Source: Janibacter sp. Soil728 (GTDB lineage Bacteria > Actinomycetota > Actinomycetes > Actinomycetales > Dermatophilaceae). Taken from it: a stretch of 64,000 bases of DNA. The stretch lies in the NCBI RefSeq assembly GCF_001428305.1, contig NZ_LMRZ01000006.1, positions 62,001 to 126,000 on the forward strand, read 5' to 3'. The notes beneath the pieces were generated by a model. It was not told the origin of the DNA, did no database searches, and saw only the letters and a program-made list of their open reading frames with translations. Positions 53,534-64,000 of the stretch are shown one piece after another. Within the stretch, counting starts at the first letter, position 1. Each line of letters opens with the position of its first letter. The position numbers were made by a program, and so were the translations under genes.

Positions 53534-53989
53534 TCAGGTCCAGGTGGTCAGTCCGACGCGGTCGTGCGCGCCGTCCGGCCAGACCGCCCGGACGATGCCC
53601 GCGGCCGCGAGCGCCTTGCGACAGCCCGGGCAGGGCGGGTCGGTGATGTAGGCGGTCGCACCCTTGGTGTCGCGCGTGGCGAAGAGCAGGGCGTTGACCT
53701 CGGCATGGATCGCGATGCAGAAGCCGGGGCTCCCCGGCCGGTCGTAGTCGCCGAGCCCGGGCACGGCCTCGTAGTCGAGCTGTCCACGGGGGCAGGCTCC
53801 CTGGAGGCAGTCGGCCTCACCCGGCGCTGCACCGTTGTATCCCGTCGCGATGATCCGGTGCTCGATCGTCAGCACGGCACCGACCCGGCGGCGTGTGCAC
53901 TTGGCGCGCGCGGCGACGGCGCTCGCGATGCCGAGGAAGTAGTCGTCCCAGCTCGGCACGCTCGGGACAGGAGTCATCTCTTCGGGCAT
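53534..53989 (-). CDS. dCMP/cytidine deaminase-like zinc protein
   Basis: A 151-residue deaminase. Zinc/proton-shuttle motif IHAEVNAL (His-Ala-Glu) and the PCPGC pair (DPPCPGCRKAL) are complete. Extra cysteines upstream (RAKCTRRRVG, GEADCLQGACPRG) match dCMP deaminase/ComEB types, so it probably supplies dUMP for thymidylate synthesis. The start at 53989 has a TAGGAT element (53997-54002) seven bases upstream, giving a leaderless message. Confidence 0.88.
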   Translation of the reverse strand: MPEEMTPVPSVPSWDDYFLGIASAVAARAKCTRRRVGAVLTIEHRIIATGYNGAAPGEADCLQGACPRGQLDYEAVPGLGDYDRPGSPGFCIAIHAEVNALLFATRDTKGATAYITDPPCPGCRKALAAAGIVRAVWPDGAHDRVGLTTWT

Positions 53990-54060
53990 GGACCGAATCC
54001 TAGGCACCGCTGACCGGCACCGATGCGGCGATGGCCGGCACCCGGTGATAGACCACGCAG

Positions 54061-55290
54061 GTGAGCACTGACGACAGCACGCCCGGGACGACCCGGCGGG
54101 TTCCCCCCTTCGGACCCGTCCTCGCCCTCCTCGCCGTCGCGCTGATCTCGGTCAACCTGCGTCCGGGGGCCACGTCCCTCGGGCCGCTGCTCGAGGAGGT
54201 GCGGACCTCGCTCGACCTGGGCGGCACGCTCGCCGGGCTGCTCACGGCGTTGCCGGGCTTCGCCTTCGCGATCGCCGGCGGACTCGCCGTCGGGCTGGCC
54301 CGCAAGGTCGGCCTGTCGGCCGGCATCACCCTCGGTGTCGTCGCCGTGGTGGTCACCCTCGTCGCACGGGTCCTCACCGACTCCTCTGCCCTCTTCCTCG
54401 TGCTCACCGCTCTCGGTCTCGCCGGCATGGGTCTGGGCAATGTCCTCGTCCCGGCGTGGATCAAGACGCACTCCAGCGATGGCGGCGTCCGCCTGATGAC
54501 GATCTACGGCATGGGCCTCACGGTCGGCGGCTCGGCCGGTCCACTGCTTGCGGCACCGGTCGCCGCGGTCGCGCCCGGTGAGTGGCGGGGGGCGCTCGGC
54601 ATGTGGGGCCTGGTCGCCGTCACCGCCCTCGTCCCCTGGGTGATCATCACGGTCAAGGACCGCGTGCACCGGCGCGCTGCCGGCGAGCGCCCGACCTCCG
54701 GGATCCGGCACTCACCGACCGCCATCGCGCTGACGGTCCTCTTCGGGGTGCAGTCCACCAATGCCTACGTGCAGTTCGGCTGGCTCCCGCAGATCTATCG
54801 GGATGCCGGTCTGTCTGCCGGGGCCGCGGGCGCGATGATCTCCATCGTCGCCTCGCTCGGGATCTTCGGTGGTCTGATCATGCCGACCGTCATCGCCCGC
54901 AGCCGCGACATCTCCGCCTGGATGATCGGCTTCGGTGGCCTGTCCATCGCCGGCTACGTCGGGCTGCTCCTCGCACCGGCCACCCTGCCGTGGCTCTGGG
55001 CAGTGCTGCTCGGCCTGTCCGGCTTCGCCTTCCCCACCGCCATCGCTCTCATCACGGCACGCACCCGCGACCCGCACGTCACCGCTCAGCTGTCGGGCTT
55101 CGTCCAGCCGGTCGGGTACCTGCTCGCGGGGATCGGCCCCTTCCTCGTCGGTCTGCTGTACGAGATGACGGGCGGCTGGACGCTGGTCCTGGTGCTGCTC
55201 GCGGCGACGACGGGCCTCGGGATCACCCTCTCGGGTCTGCGGGTCTCCCGCCCGGTCTGGGTGGACGACGAGGTCGCCGGTCGGTCCTGA
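54061..55290 (+). CDS. MFS transporter, CynX/NimT type
   Basis: A 409-residue permease with twelve hydrophobic segments and the early motif SVNLRPGATSLGPLLEEV, typical of the CynX/NimT group, whose members move cyanate or nitroimidazole-like solutes or other small anions. The substrate here is unknown. GTG start, with TAGACC six bases upstream as a weak -10. It is convergent with thiE, with only 6 bases between stops. Confidence 0.87.
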   Translation: MSTDDSTPGTTRRVPPFGPVLALLAVALISVNLRPGATSLGPLLEEVRTSLDLGGTLAGLLTALPGFAFAIAGGLAVGLARKVGLSAGITLGVVAVVVTLVARVLTDSSALFLVLTALGLAGMGLGNVLVPAWIKTHSSDGGVRLMTIYGMGLTVGGSAGPLLAAPVAAVAPGEWRGALGMWGLVAVTALVPWVIITVKDRVHRRAAGERPTSGIRHSPTAIALTVLFGVQSTNAYVQFGWLPQIYRDAGLSAGAAGAMISIVASLGIFGGLIMPTVIARSRDISAWMIGFGGLSIAGYVGLLLAPATLPWLWAVLLGLSGFAFPTAIALITARTRDPHVTAQLSGFVQPVGYLLAGIGPFLVGLLYEMTGGWTLVLVLLAATTGLGITLSGLRVSRPVWVDDEVAGRS

Positions 55291-55296
55291 CCGACC

Positions 55297-55944
55297 TCAC
55301 CCCCACCGCCGCAGGCAGGCAGCGGCCGCGACCTCCGGGTCGCGTGCCCCCATGACCGCGCGCACGACCGCGACCCCGGCGATGCCGGTCGTCGACAGGA
55401 GCGGGATGTCCGCCGGCGTGATGTCACCGATCGCGATGACCGGCAGGTCGGTGGCGGCAGCACGAAGGGGGTACCCGGCCAGCCCCACGGGTGGCCGGCC
55501 GACGTCCTTGGTGGGCGTCGGGCGGAAGGGCCCGCTCCCCAGGTAGTCCGGGCGACCCGGACCGGTGCGGGCGTGGGCCTCCCGGACGTGGTCGAGCGTC
55601 CCGGCTGTCAGCCCCACGAGCGCGTCGGGTCCGAGCAGCGCGCGTGCCTCGGCGACCGGCAGGTCTGCCTGGCCGAGGTGGACCCCGTGGACGGGTGCAC
55701 CGCGCCGTCGGGCGGCGTGCGCGACGTCCGCCCGGTCGTTGACCAGCACCCGGGTGGTCGGCGCGGCGTGCTCCACCGCGACGGCGACGGCGAGGACGAG
55801 GTCGAGCAGGTCGCCCGCGAGCAGGTGCTTGGCACGGACCTGGACGACGCCCGCACCGGCTGCCGCGGCGGACGCGGCGGCCGCCACGGTCGACGGCCCG
55901 TCCCCGGACGTGACGAGGTACAGCCGCCAGTCGATCAGCCCCAT
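55297..55944 (-). CDS. thiE: Thiamine-phosphate synthase
   Basis: Joins HMP-PP and thiazole phosphate to give thiamine phosphate. The 215-residue TIM barrel shows VQVRAKHLLAGDLL, VLVNDRADVA, GVHLGQADLP, YLGSGPFRPTPTKD and VIAIGDITPADIP in order. The VQVRAK site replaces the usual VQLREK, a mild deviation. It overlaps thiM by 10 bases and is last in the riboswitch-controlled operon. Confidence 0.93.
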   Translation of the reverse strand: MGLIDWRLYLVTSGDGPSTVAAAASAAAAGAGVVQVRAKHLLAGDLLDLVLAVAVAVEHAAPTTRVLVNDRADVAHAARRRGAPVHGVHLGQADLPVAEARALLGPDALVGLTAGTLDHVREAHARTGPGRPDYLGSGPFRPTPTKDVGRPPVGLAGYPLRAAATDLPVIAIGDITPADIPLLSTTGIAGVAVVRAVMGARDPEVAAAACLRRWG

Positions 55945-56725
55945 GACAGGCGCACCCCCTGCGCCACCTCGTGGGGTTCGACCGCGTCGAGGGCATCGAG
56001 CAGAGCGACGCGGAAGCTCCCCGGCCCCAGGTGCGCGACCCGCTCGGAGGCCACCGTGAGCAGCGCGGTGGCCGCCACGGTCGCGACGAAGGGAGGAGCC
56101 ACCGCCAGGTGGGCGGCCGTCAGTGCGCCGAGGAGGCAGCCGGTGCCGGTGACCCGGGTGAGGGTGGGCGATCCGGAGTCGACGCGCACCGTCCGCCCAC
56201 CGTCGGTGATCCCGTCGACGGGTCCGGAGACGGCGACGACGCACCCGTGCCGGGCCGCGATCTCCCGGGCCGCATCGGCCGCGTCGGCCGGAGCGACCGT
56301 GCTGTCCGCACCGCGTCCGCCACCCGCACCACCGGCCAGGGTGAGGACCTCGGACGCGTTGCCGCGCACCGCCGTCGGTCCCAGCGCGAGCAGCTCGTGC
56401 GCCATCCGGGTGCGCACCGGCGCCAGGCCGATCGCGGTCGGGTCGAGGACCCAGGGCAGCCGTCTGGACGCCGCCACCCGAGCGGTCGGGAGCATGCCCG
56501 CCATCCCGTCCGAGCCGAGGGACCCGAGGTTGACCAGGAGGGCGTCGGCGACGGACACGAGGACGGGCGCCTCCTGCTCGCTCTCGGTGAGCATCGGCCG
56601 CGCCCCGGCGGCGAGGAGCCCGTCGGCGACGAGCGCCCGGGTCACCGAGCCCGTGGCGCCGTGCACCAAGGGTTCACGGGCGCGCATCGCGTCGATCGCG
56701 TCGCGGATCCCAGCGCGCAGCTCCT

Positions 56726-56729
<4 letters not shown>
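55935..56729 (-). CDS. thiM: Hydroxyethylthiazole kinase
   Basis: Phosphorylates 4-methyl-5-hydroxyethylthiazole, the salvage entry to the thiazole half of thiamine. The 264-residue ribokinase-fold protein has PMLTESEQEA, LVNLGSL, VLDPTAIG, RGNASEVLTLAG, and the phosphate/catalytic loop VTGTGCLLGAL. Its presence with thiC and without thiG/thiS here implies thiazole is salvaged. It overlaps the MFS gene (ATGA). Confidence 0.92.
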
Positions 56730-59911
<3,182 letters not shown>

Positions 59912-59945
59912 TCCTCCGATACAACCACATGACTACGGTTGCGGC

Positions 59946-60806
59946 ATGACAGCCCCTCTCCCCCGTCCCCCCGTGGTCCTCTCGATCGCCGGATCGGACC
60001 CCTCGGGAGGGGCCGGGATCCAGGCCGACCTGAAGACCTGCAGCGCGCTCGGCGCCTATGGCACGTGCGTCATCACCGCCTTGACCGCGCAGTCGACGCG
60101 GGGCGTCACCCGGGTGCACGAGGTCCCCGCCGAGATCGTGCGGGCGCAGGTCGAGACCCTCGTGGCGGACGTGCGCATCGACGTGGTCAAGCTCGGCATG
60201 CTCGCCTCCGCAGAGATCGTCGAGACGGTGCACGACCTGCTCCTCACCGGGCCCTTGGCCACGGTGCCGGTCGTGCTCGACCCGGTGATGGTCTCGACCT
60301 CGGGCTCACGTCTGCTCGCACCGGACGCGGTAGCCGCTGTGCAGGCCCTGCTGCCCCGAGCCGACGTCATCACCCCCAATGTCCCGGAGGCCGCCGTGCT
60401 GCTCGACGAGGACCCCGTCCAGTCGGCCGACGCCCTCCTCGACCACGCCCGACGGCTCCTGGACCACGGGGCCCGCAGGGTGCTCCTCACGGGTGGCCAC
60501 CTCGACGGCGACACGGCGGTCGATGTGTGGATCGACGCGTCAGGGGCAGTGCCGCTCCACGCCCCTCGCGTCGCGACTCGATCGACGCACGGCACCGGAT
60601 GCACGCTCAGCTCGGCGCTGGCTGCCCTGCGACCGCGGCACGACGACTGGCTGTCGACGGTGCGCGAGAGCAAGGCCTGGCTCACCGAGGCCCTGCGGCA
60701 CGGCGACAGCCTGGACATCGGTCGGGGGGCCGGGCCCGTGCACCACTTCCACGAGCACAGCCGGTGGCGGGCACCGCTGCCCGTCGAGGCCTTTACCAAC
60801 GGCTGA
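59946..60806 (+). CDS. thiD: Hydroxymethylpyrimidine (phosphate) kinase
   Basis: Phosphorylates HMP and HMP-phosphate for thiamine synthesis. The 286-residue ribokinase-fold protein has AGSDPSGGAGIQADLKT at the start, KLGMLASAEIV, LDPVMVSTSGSRLL, TPNVPEAAVLL, and the catalytic loop THGTGCTLSSALAA. TACGGT at 59934-59939 six bases before the ATG indicates a leaderless message. It is therefore not controlled by the thiC riboswitch on the other strand. Confidence 0.95.
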   Translation: MTAPLPRPPVVLSIAGSDPSGGAGIQADLKTCSALGAYGTCVITALTAQSTRGVTRVHEVPAEIVRAQVETLVADVRIDVVKLGMLASAEIVETVHDLLLTGPLATVPVVLDPVMVSTSGSRLLAPDAVAAVQALLPRADVITPNVPEAAVLLDEDPVQSADALLDHARRLLDHGARRVLLTGGHLDGDTAVDVWIDASGAVPLHAPRVATRSTHGTGCTLSSALAALRPRHDDWLSTVRESKAWLTEALRHGDSLDIGRGAGPVHHFHEHSRWRAPLPVEAFTNG

Positions 60807-60818
60807 CCACGGAGCAGA

Positions 60819-61604
60819 ATGGTGAGCGTGTCGGGGCAGGGCATGGAGCCGTATCTTGCCGTCATCGACCTCATCACGAGGGTCGCGGATGCGCCTGCGC
60901 ATGTCGATCAGCGGCTGGAGACGATGAGCGAGCTGCTCATCGAGATGACCGTCTCGGTCACCGGACTGATGGTGCACGGCGCCCCCGACGGGTACGAGGT
61001 CCGCGCCCTGGGACGTGGAGTCAGCGCCGCCGCGCAGCAACGGATGAGCCAGGAGCTGCGGATCACCGCCGGCCCCGACCCCTTCCTCGATGCCTTCCGC
61101 GCAGGTGACCTCACCCCCACCACCGCCGGCCGCGCCTACGGCGGGCAGCAGATCTGGCAGGTGAGCGCCAAGTGCCTCGGCAGCATCGACATCTGGGGTA
61201 TCGACCAGGTCGCGGGGCTGCCCGTGCGGGGCGGTGAGCAGTTCGTCGCCTTCCTCGTCGGCCGCCGAGGTGCGGACTACACCGACGCGGACCTGGACCG
61301 TCTGCGTGCGGTGCAGCCGGCCGTCGCGGGCCTGGTCAGCATGCTGGAGCCGCATGACCTGCCCCCCCGCTCCATCCGCGTCGCCCAGCTGACTACTCGC
61401 GAGCTGCAGGTGCTGCGCCTCCTCGCGGACGGGCACAAGGCCACTGCCATCGGCCACCGGGCCGGGTGCTCCCAGCGCACGGTGCACCGGCACCTGTCCA
61501 ACATCTACGGCAAGCTCGACGTGAGTGACCGGCTCAGCGCCGTCGTCAGGGCCCAGGAGACCGGGCTGCTCGAGCACGGCCCGTCGCTCCCGCGCCATGG
61601 GTAG
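60819..61604 (+). CDS. LuxR-type regulator with GAF-like sensory domain
   Basis: A 261-residue protein. Residues ~10-175 look like a GAF/PAS-like sensor with no ligand motif I can name. The C-terminus is a LuxR HTH (~190-250: LTTRELQVLRLLADGHKATAIGHRAGCSQRTVHRHLSNIYGKLDVSDRLSAVVRA). It lies 12 bases after thiD and ~85 bases before a small secreted protein, which it may control. The signal sensed is unknown. Confidence 0.88.
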   Translation: MVSVSGQGMEPYLAVIDLITRVADAPAHVDQRLETMSELLIEMTVSVTGLMVHGAPDGYEVRALGRGVSAAAQQRMSQELRITAGPDPFLDAFRAGDLTPTTAGRAYGGQQIWQVSAKCLGSIDIWGIDQVAGLPVRGGEQFVAFLVGRRGADYTDADLDRLRAVQPAVAGLVSMLEPHDLPPRSIRVAQLTTRELQVLRLLADGHKATAIGHRAGCSQRTVHRHLSNIYGKLDVSDRLSAVVRAQETGLLEHGPSLPRHG

Positions 61605-61689
61605 ATGTACGCATGGCGAGGGCCCTGCGGGAGGAGTCTGCTGGAGGTGCCGCCGGGCGGGCCGGCGGCACCCCTCGAAGGAGAACTCC

Positions 61690-62133
61690 ATGGCACACCA
61701 CATCTGGCGCCGGAGCCTGGCGGTCGCCGCCGGTACCGCTGCGCTGACCCTCGGGGCGGCGACGGCCGCCTCGGCGCACCACTGCTACAAGGTCGACTGG
61801 AACGAGAACGCCTATGCCCACCACATGACCGGCAACACTGCGTGGATGCCCCTGAGCTCCTTGGGCGCCATGATCATCTCGGCCCCGGCACCGGACGGTG
61901 CCGGCCTGCCCCAGTGCGCGAGCTACGCGTCGATCGCCGTGAATCACTGGATGGCCGAGACCGGTGCCACCTCGGAGCCGCTCATCCACTCCAAGGCGAC
62001 CGTCGGGGGCGGTGCGGCCCACCAGGGCAAGACCGTCAAGCCCTTCTCCTACCTGCAGGACTCCGACTACGCCATCCTGGAGGAGGGCCTGGGCATGGCC
62101 ATCGGGCAGTGCATGGCCGACCAGGGCGCCTGA
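61690..62133 (+). CDS. Small secreted protein of unknown function
   Basis: A 147-residue protein with a Sec signal peptide (basic start, hydrophobic core LAVAAGTAALTLGAATAASA, cleavage before HHC). The ~117-residue mature part has three cysteines (HHCYK, PQCAS, GQCMAD), several histidines and aromatic residues, and repeats no family I recognise. The His/Cys-rich start HHCYKVDWNENAYAHHM may bind a metal. GAAGGAGAA precedes the ATG. It follows the LuxR gene. Confidence 0.72.
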   Translation: MAHHIWRRSLAVAAGTAALTLGAATAASAHHCYKVDWNENAYAHHMTGNTAWMPLSSLGAMIISAPAPDGAGLPQCASYASIAVNHWMAETGATSEPLIHSKATVGGGAAHQGKTVKPFSYLQDSDYAILEEGLGMAIGQCMADQGA

Positions 62134-62154
62134 TCGCCCTCCAGCTGATCATGG

Positions 62155-62232
62155 TCAGCGCGTGAGCAGCGCCTGCAGGACGACCGCGTGGTCGGCGACG
62201 ACCTCCTGCAGGCGCTGCTGCGCAGTGGTCAT
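62155..62232 (-). CDS. Possible 25-residue coupled small open frame
   Basis: A frame of 25 codons, MTTAQQRLQEVVADHAVV then LQALLTR, whose ATG overlaps the TDT transporter stop (ATGA, 62229-62232). The same overlap style joins the genes upstream, and the peptide is an amphipathic helix. It could be a real small protein, a truncated gene remnant, or chance. Confidence 0.3.
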   Translation of the reverse strand: MTTAQQRLQEVVADHAVVLQALLTR

Positions 62233-63269
62233 GCTCGGACACCACGCCGGCGGGGCCGCACCCAGCCGAGCGCCATCGAGACGGCGGCGAAGGTCCACGC
62301 GGCCGCGGCCACCCACAGCCACGCGGCGCCGATCGACTCGACGATCGGCAGGGAGTCGGCCCGGCCGAGGTACATCCCGGCGACGGCGTACATGCCGAGG
62401 GGGAAGACGATGCTCCACCAGGTCGACTCGTAGCGCAGCGGGATGCGGTGCACGACGTGCCGCCAGACCCCGACGGCGAAGAGGACGGGGATCAGCCAGG
62501 AGGCCCACGCCCAGCACAGGACGACGAGGCCCGCGATGAGCCCCGAGGTCGCGTCGACCATCGGTGTCGAGGTCATCTCCACGATCTTGGCGCCTGCGAC
62601 CACGGTGATGGCGACCGCTCCCATCGACACCCAGTAGGGCGGGTCGAGGTCCTCTGGCGTCAGCGGGTACTGCACGAGCCGCAAGGCGACGAAGACCGCG
62701 CAGGCGGCGTAGAGCACGACGCCCACCGACCACGCGATGACGGCCAGGATCGCGAGCGCCTCCTGACCGCGGGTGACGTGCGGCTCCAGTCCTGCCGCCG
62801 TGGTGGCCACCGACTGGCTGGCGACGACCCAGATGAACCAGGTGCCGTTGGCCTCGGTGAGCACGGGACGCTGCGCACGGGAGAGCACCGCCGCCCACGG
62901 CACTGCGTACCCGAGGACCAGCCACACCACGCTCGCGACGGCGAGAAGGACTGCGCTCATCGTCGGCTGCACCTCCAGGAGGCGGACCGCGAGGACCCCG
63001 GAGCCGGCGACCACGGTGAAGTACCCGAAGGCCCGCCGCGGGTCGTGCAGATCGGCGACGGCGCGCTCGCGGTGGCCCACGATCCGGCCGACGAGGGCGA
63101 GGACCAGGAGTGCGTATGCCACGACGGCCACGACGAGCAGTGCGTCCGAGGCGGTCGACAGACCCTGCTGGTCCAACCCCACGGAGACGATGCCGGTCGC
63201 CATGACGAAGGCGAAGGCCCCCGGTGGCAGGTCAGCGACGGCGGTGCCGATCCGCCCCATGGGACTCAT
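62229..63269 (-). CDS. TDT/SLAC1-family transporter
   Basis: A 346-residue membrane protein with ten hydrophobic segments of the tellurite-resistance/dicarboxylate transporter family: PPGAFAFVMATGIVSVGL at the start, NGTWFIWVVASQSVATTAAGL, PPYWVSMGAVAITVVAGA and YESTWWSIVFPLGMYAVAGMYLG. Relatives move C4-dicarboxylates, sulfite or anions, so the substrate is open. It overlaps the DinB gene at its start (ATGA). Confidence 0.87.
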   Translation of the reverse strand: MSPMGRIGTAVADLPPGAFAFVMATGIVSVGLDQQGLSTASDALLVVAVVAYALLVLALVGRIVGHRERAVADLHDPRRAFGYFTVVAGSGVLAVRLLEVQPTMSAVLLAVASVVWLVLGYAVPWAAVLSRAQRPVLTEANGTWFIWVVASQSVATTAAGLEPHVTRGQEALAILAVIAWSVGVVLYAACAVFVALRLVQYPLTPEDLDPPYWVSMGAVAITVVAGAKIVEMTSTPMVDATSGLIAGLVVLCWAWASWLIPVLFAVGVWRHVVHRIPLRYESTWWSIVFPLGMYAVAGMYLGRADSLPIVESIGAAWLWVAAAAWTFAAVSMALGWVRPRRRGVRA

Positions 63270-63808
63270 CCGTCGACGTCGTGCAGGTGGTGCTCGATGT
63301 CGTGCAGCAGGTAGCGGCTCAGCTGGGCGACCGTGAAGGGCTGACCGTCACCGCGCAGGCCCGTGCGCTCCCAGGCATCGCCCCGGACCCCGCCCAGGAC
63401 GTCGACGGTGCGCTGCGTCTCGGCCGCGATCTCCCCGGCCACGGTCTGCGGGTCGCCGGCCCAGAACTCCTGGCGGACGGCCTCGACCTCCCCGTCGTAG
63501 TCGGCGAAGGGAGCCCCCTGCTGCTGCGCGAGCATCATCGTCACGCGCTCGCCGAGCACCCGCACGAGGTCACGGGAGTGGCTCGCGTACTCGAGCGGCG
63601 ACCACACCGCGGGCGACGGGCGCTCCCTGACACCGGGGCGCTCGAGGACGCTCGCCCAGCGCGGGACGGTGGCCTGCAGACGCTCGCTCGTCAGGACCGG
63701 GTCGTGGGGGGTGTACCCGCACTCGGCGCAGCCGTCGTCGACGACGAAGGTCCAGTCCGTGGTGTCGTGCTCGGCAGGTGGCGGAGGCATGGCGTCCATG
63801 CCTGCCAT
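63266..63808 (-). CDS. DinB-like four-helix protein
   Basis: A 180-residue DinB/YfiT-type protein: an N-terminal segment with DDGCAECGYTPHD, then a helical bundle with EYASHSRDLVRVLGERV (His near 90) and LLHDIEHHLHDV (His pair at the C-terminus), the expected metal ligands. Members are thiol-dependent transferases in some actinobacteria, where mycothiol can be the thiol, and mshB lies nearby in this window. The function here is unproven. Start could be one of three in-frame ATGs. Confidence 0.82.
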   Translation of the reverse strand: MAGMDAMPPPPAEHDTTDWTFVVDDGCAECGYTPHDPVLTSERLQATVPRWASVLERPGVRERPSPAVWSPLEYASHSRDLVRVLGERVTMMLAQQQGAPFADYDGEVEAVRQEFWAGDPQTVAGEIAAETQRTVDVLGGVRGDAWERTGLRGDGQPFTVAQLSRYLLHDIEHHLHDVDG

Positions 63809-63841
63809 GGTGCCACCGCCGGACGCGGCGGCAGGGTGTGG

Positions 63842-64000
63842 TCAGCCCTCGACGAGGGGGACGAAGCTGTAGGCGCCGTGGCGGGTGGTCTCCGGGCCGT
63901 GCGGGCCGCGCGTCACCCGGAGCATCTCGCCGGTGACGGGGATGACCATGACGCCGCCGTCGCCCAGCTGGTCGACGAGCCCCTGCGGGAGCGTGGTGGG
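63842..64000 (-). CDS. pcm: Protein-L-isoaspartate O-methyltransferase, C-terminal part
   Basis: The frame reads in from the right edge and ends at a TGA (63842-63844). The 52 visible residues include TLPQGLVDQLGDGGVMVIPV and TRHGAYSFVPLVEG, which is the C-terminus of Pcm, an enzyme repairing isoaspartyl residues. The SAM-binding part lies outside the window, so identity rests on these segments. Confidence 0.75.
   Translation of the reverse strand, partial: PTTLPQGLVDQLGDGGVMVIPVTGEMLRVTRGPHGPETTRHGAYSFVPLVEG

Overview
The window is a high-GC chromosomal segment from an actinobacterium. A mycothiol gene (mshB), a DmdR/IdeR-type iron box, a seven-iron ferredoxin, DUF3117, an LpqW-like lipoprotein, start codons sitting 6-8 bases after TANNNT -10 boxes, and strong G/C third positions all point there. 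The gene content fits a member of the Micrococcales such as an Intrasporangiaceae genus, but I cannot name the species from sequence reading alone. I saw no rRNA, tRNA, insertion sequence, prophage or CRISPR array.

Layout. 0-4.3 kb: leftward acyl-CoA dehydrogenase (cut by the edge), an L,D-transpeptidase, and two CoA-ester lyases, one very close to Chloroflexus malyl-CoA/methylmalyl-CoA/citramalyl-CoA lyase. 4.4-22.5 kb: a housekeeping block in an arrangement close to Mycobacterium tuberculosis Rv1177-Rv1232c: MgtE/CBS protein, DUF1003, mrp, tatB-htrA-sigE (without the usual anti-sigma gene), O-methyltransferase, DUF3117, glycosyltransferase, DivIVA-like protein, LOG protein, dapE, dapD, citrate synthase, dapC, fdxA and a GNAT protein. 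22.6-29.4 kb: an iron-responsive-looking module inserted in that block: a phosphopantetheinyl transferase divergent from a four-gene operon of an adenylation-carrier-membrane acyltransferase fusion and a complete ferric-iron ABC transporter. 29.5-36.3 kb: VanW protein, flavin reductase, mshB, lpqW and typA. 36.6-48.6 kb: two complete peptide ABC transporters facing each other. 48.8-55.3 kb: malQ, pirin, hydrolase, universal stress protein, dCMP deaminase, CynX-type transporter. 55.3-60.8 kb: a thiamine operon (thiC-MFS-thiM-thiE) behind a TPP riboswitch, with divergent thiD. 60.8-64 kb: LuxR regulator, small secreted protein, TDT-family transporter, DinB protein and the 3' end of pcm.

How the genes work together. 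DapC, DapD and DapE are three enzymes of the succinylase branch of lysine/meso-diaminopimelate synthesis, supplying peptidoglycan that the L,D-transpeptidase would cross-link. SigE, HtrA and TatB form an envelope-stress/export unit. The thiamine operon is coupled throughout by overlapping stop/start codons and combines pyrimidine synthesis (ThiC) with thiazole salvage (ThiM) and a transporter, suggesting imported thiazole.

The most notable system is the iron module. The fusion protein loads an acyl group on its own carrier domain and probably hands it to a fused Acyltransferase_3 membrane domain. It is translationally coupled to the ferric-iron permease genes, sits directly behind a DmdR/IdeR-like box, and has its activating phosphopantetheinyl transferase next door. 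This resembles DltA-DltC-DltB chemistry in one polypeptide devoted to iron. Other patterns worth attention are a dispersed CGAAGGGGG motif, a shared 24-bp palindrome, an open frame from an HTH protein straight into dapD, and a shared back-to-back -10 element between fdxA and the GNAT gene.
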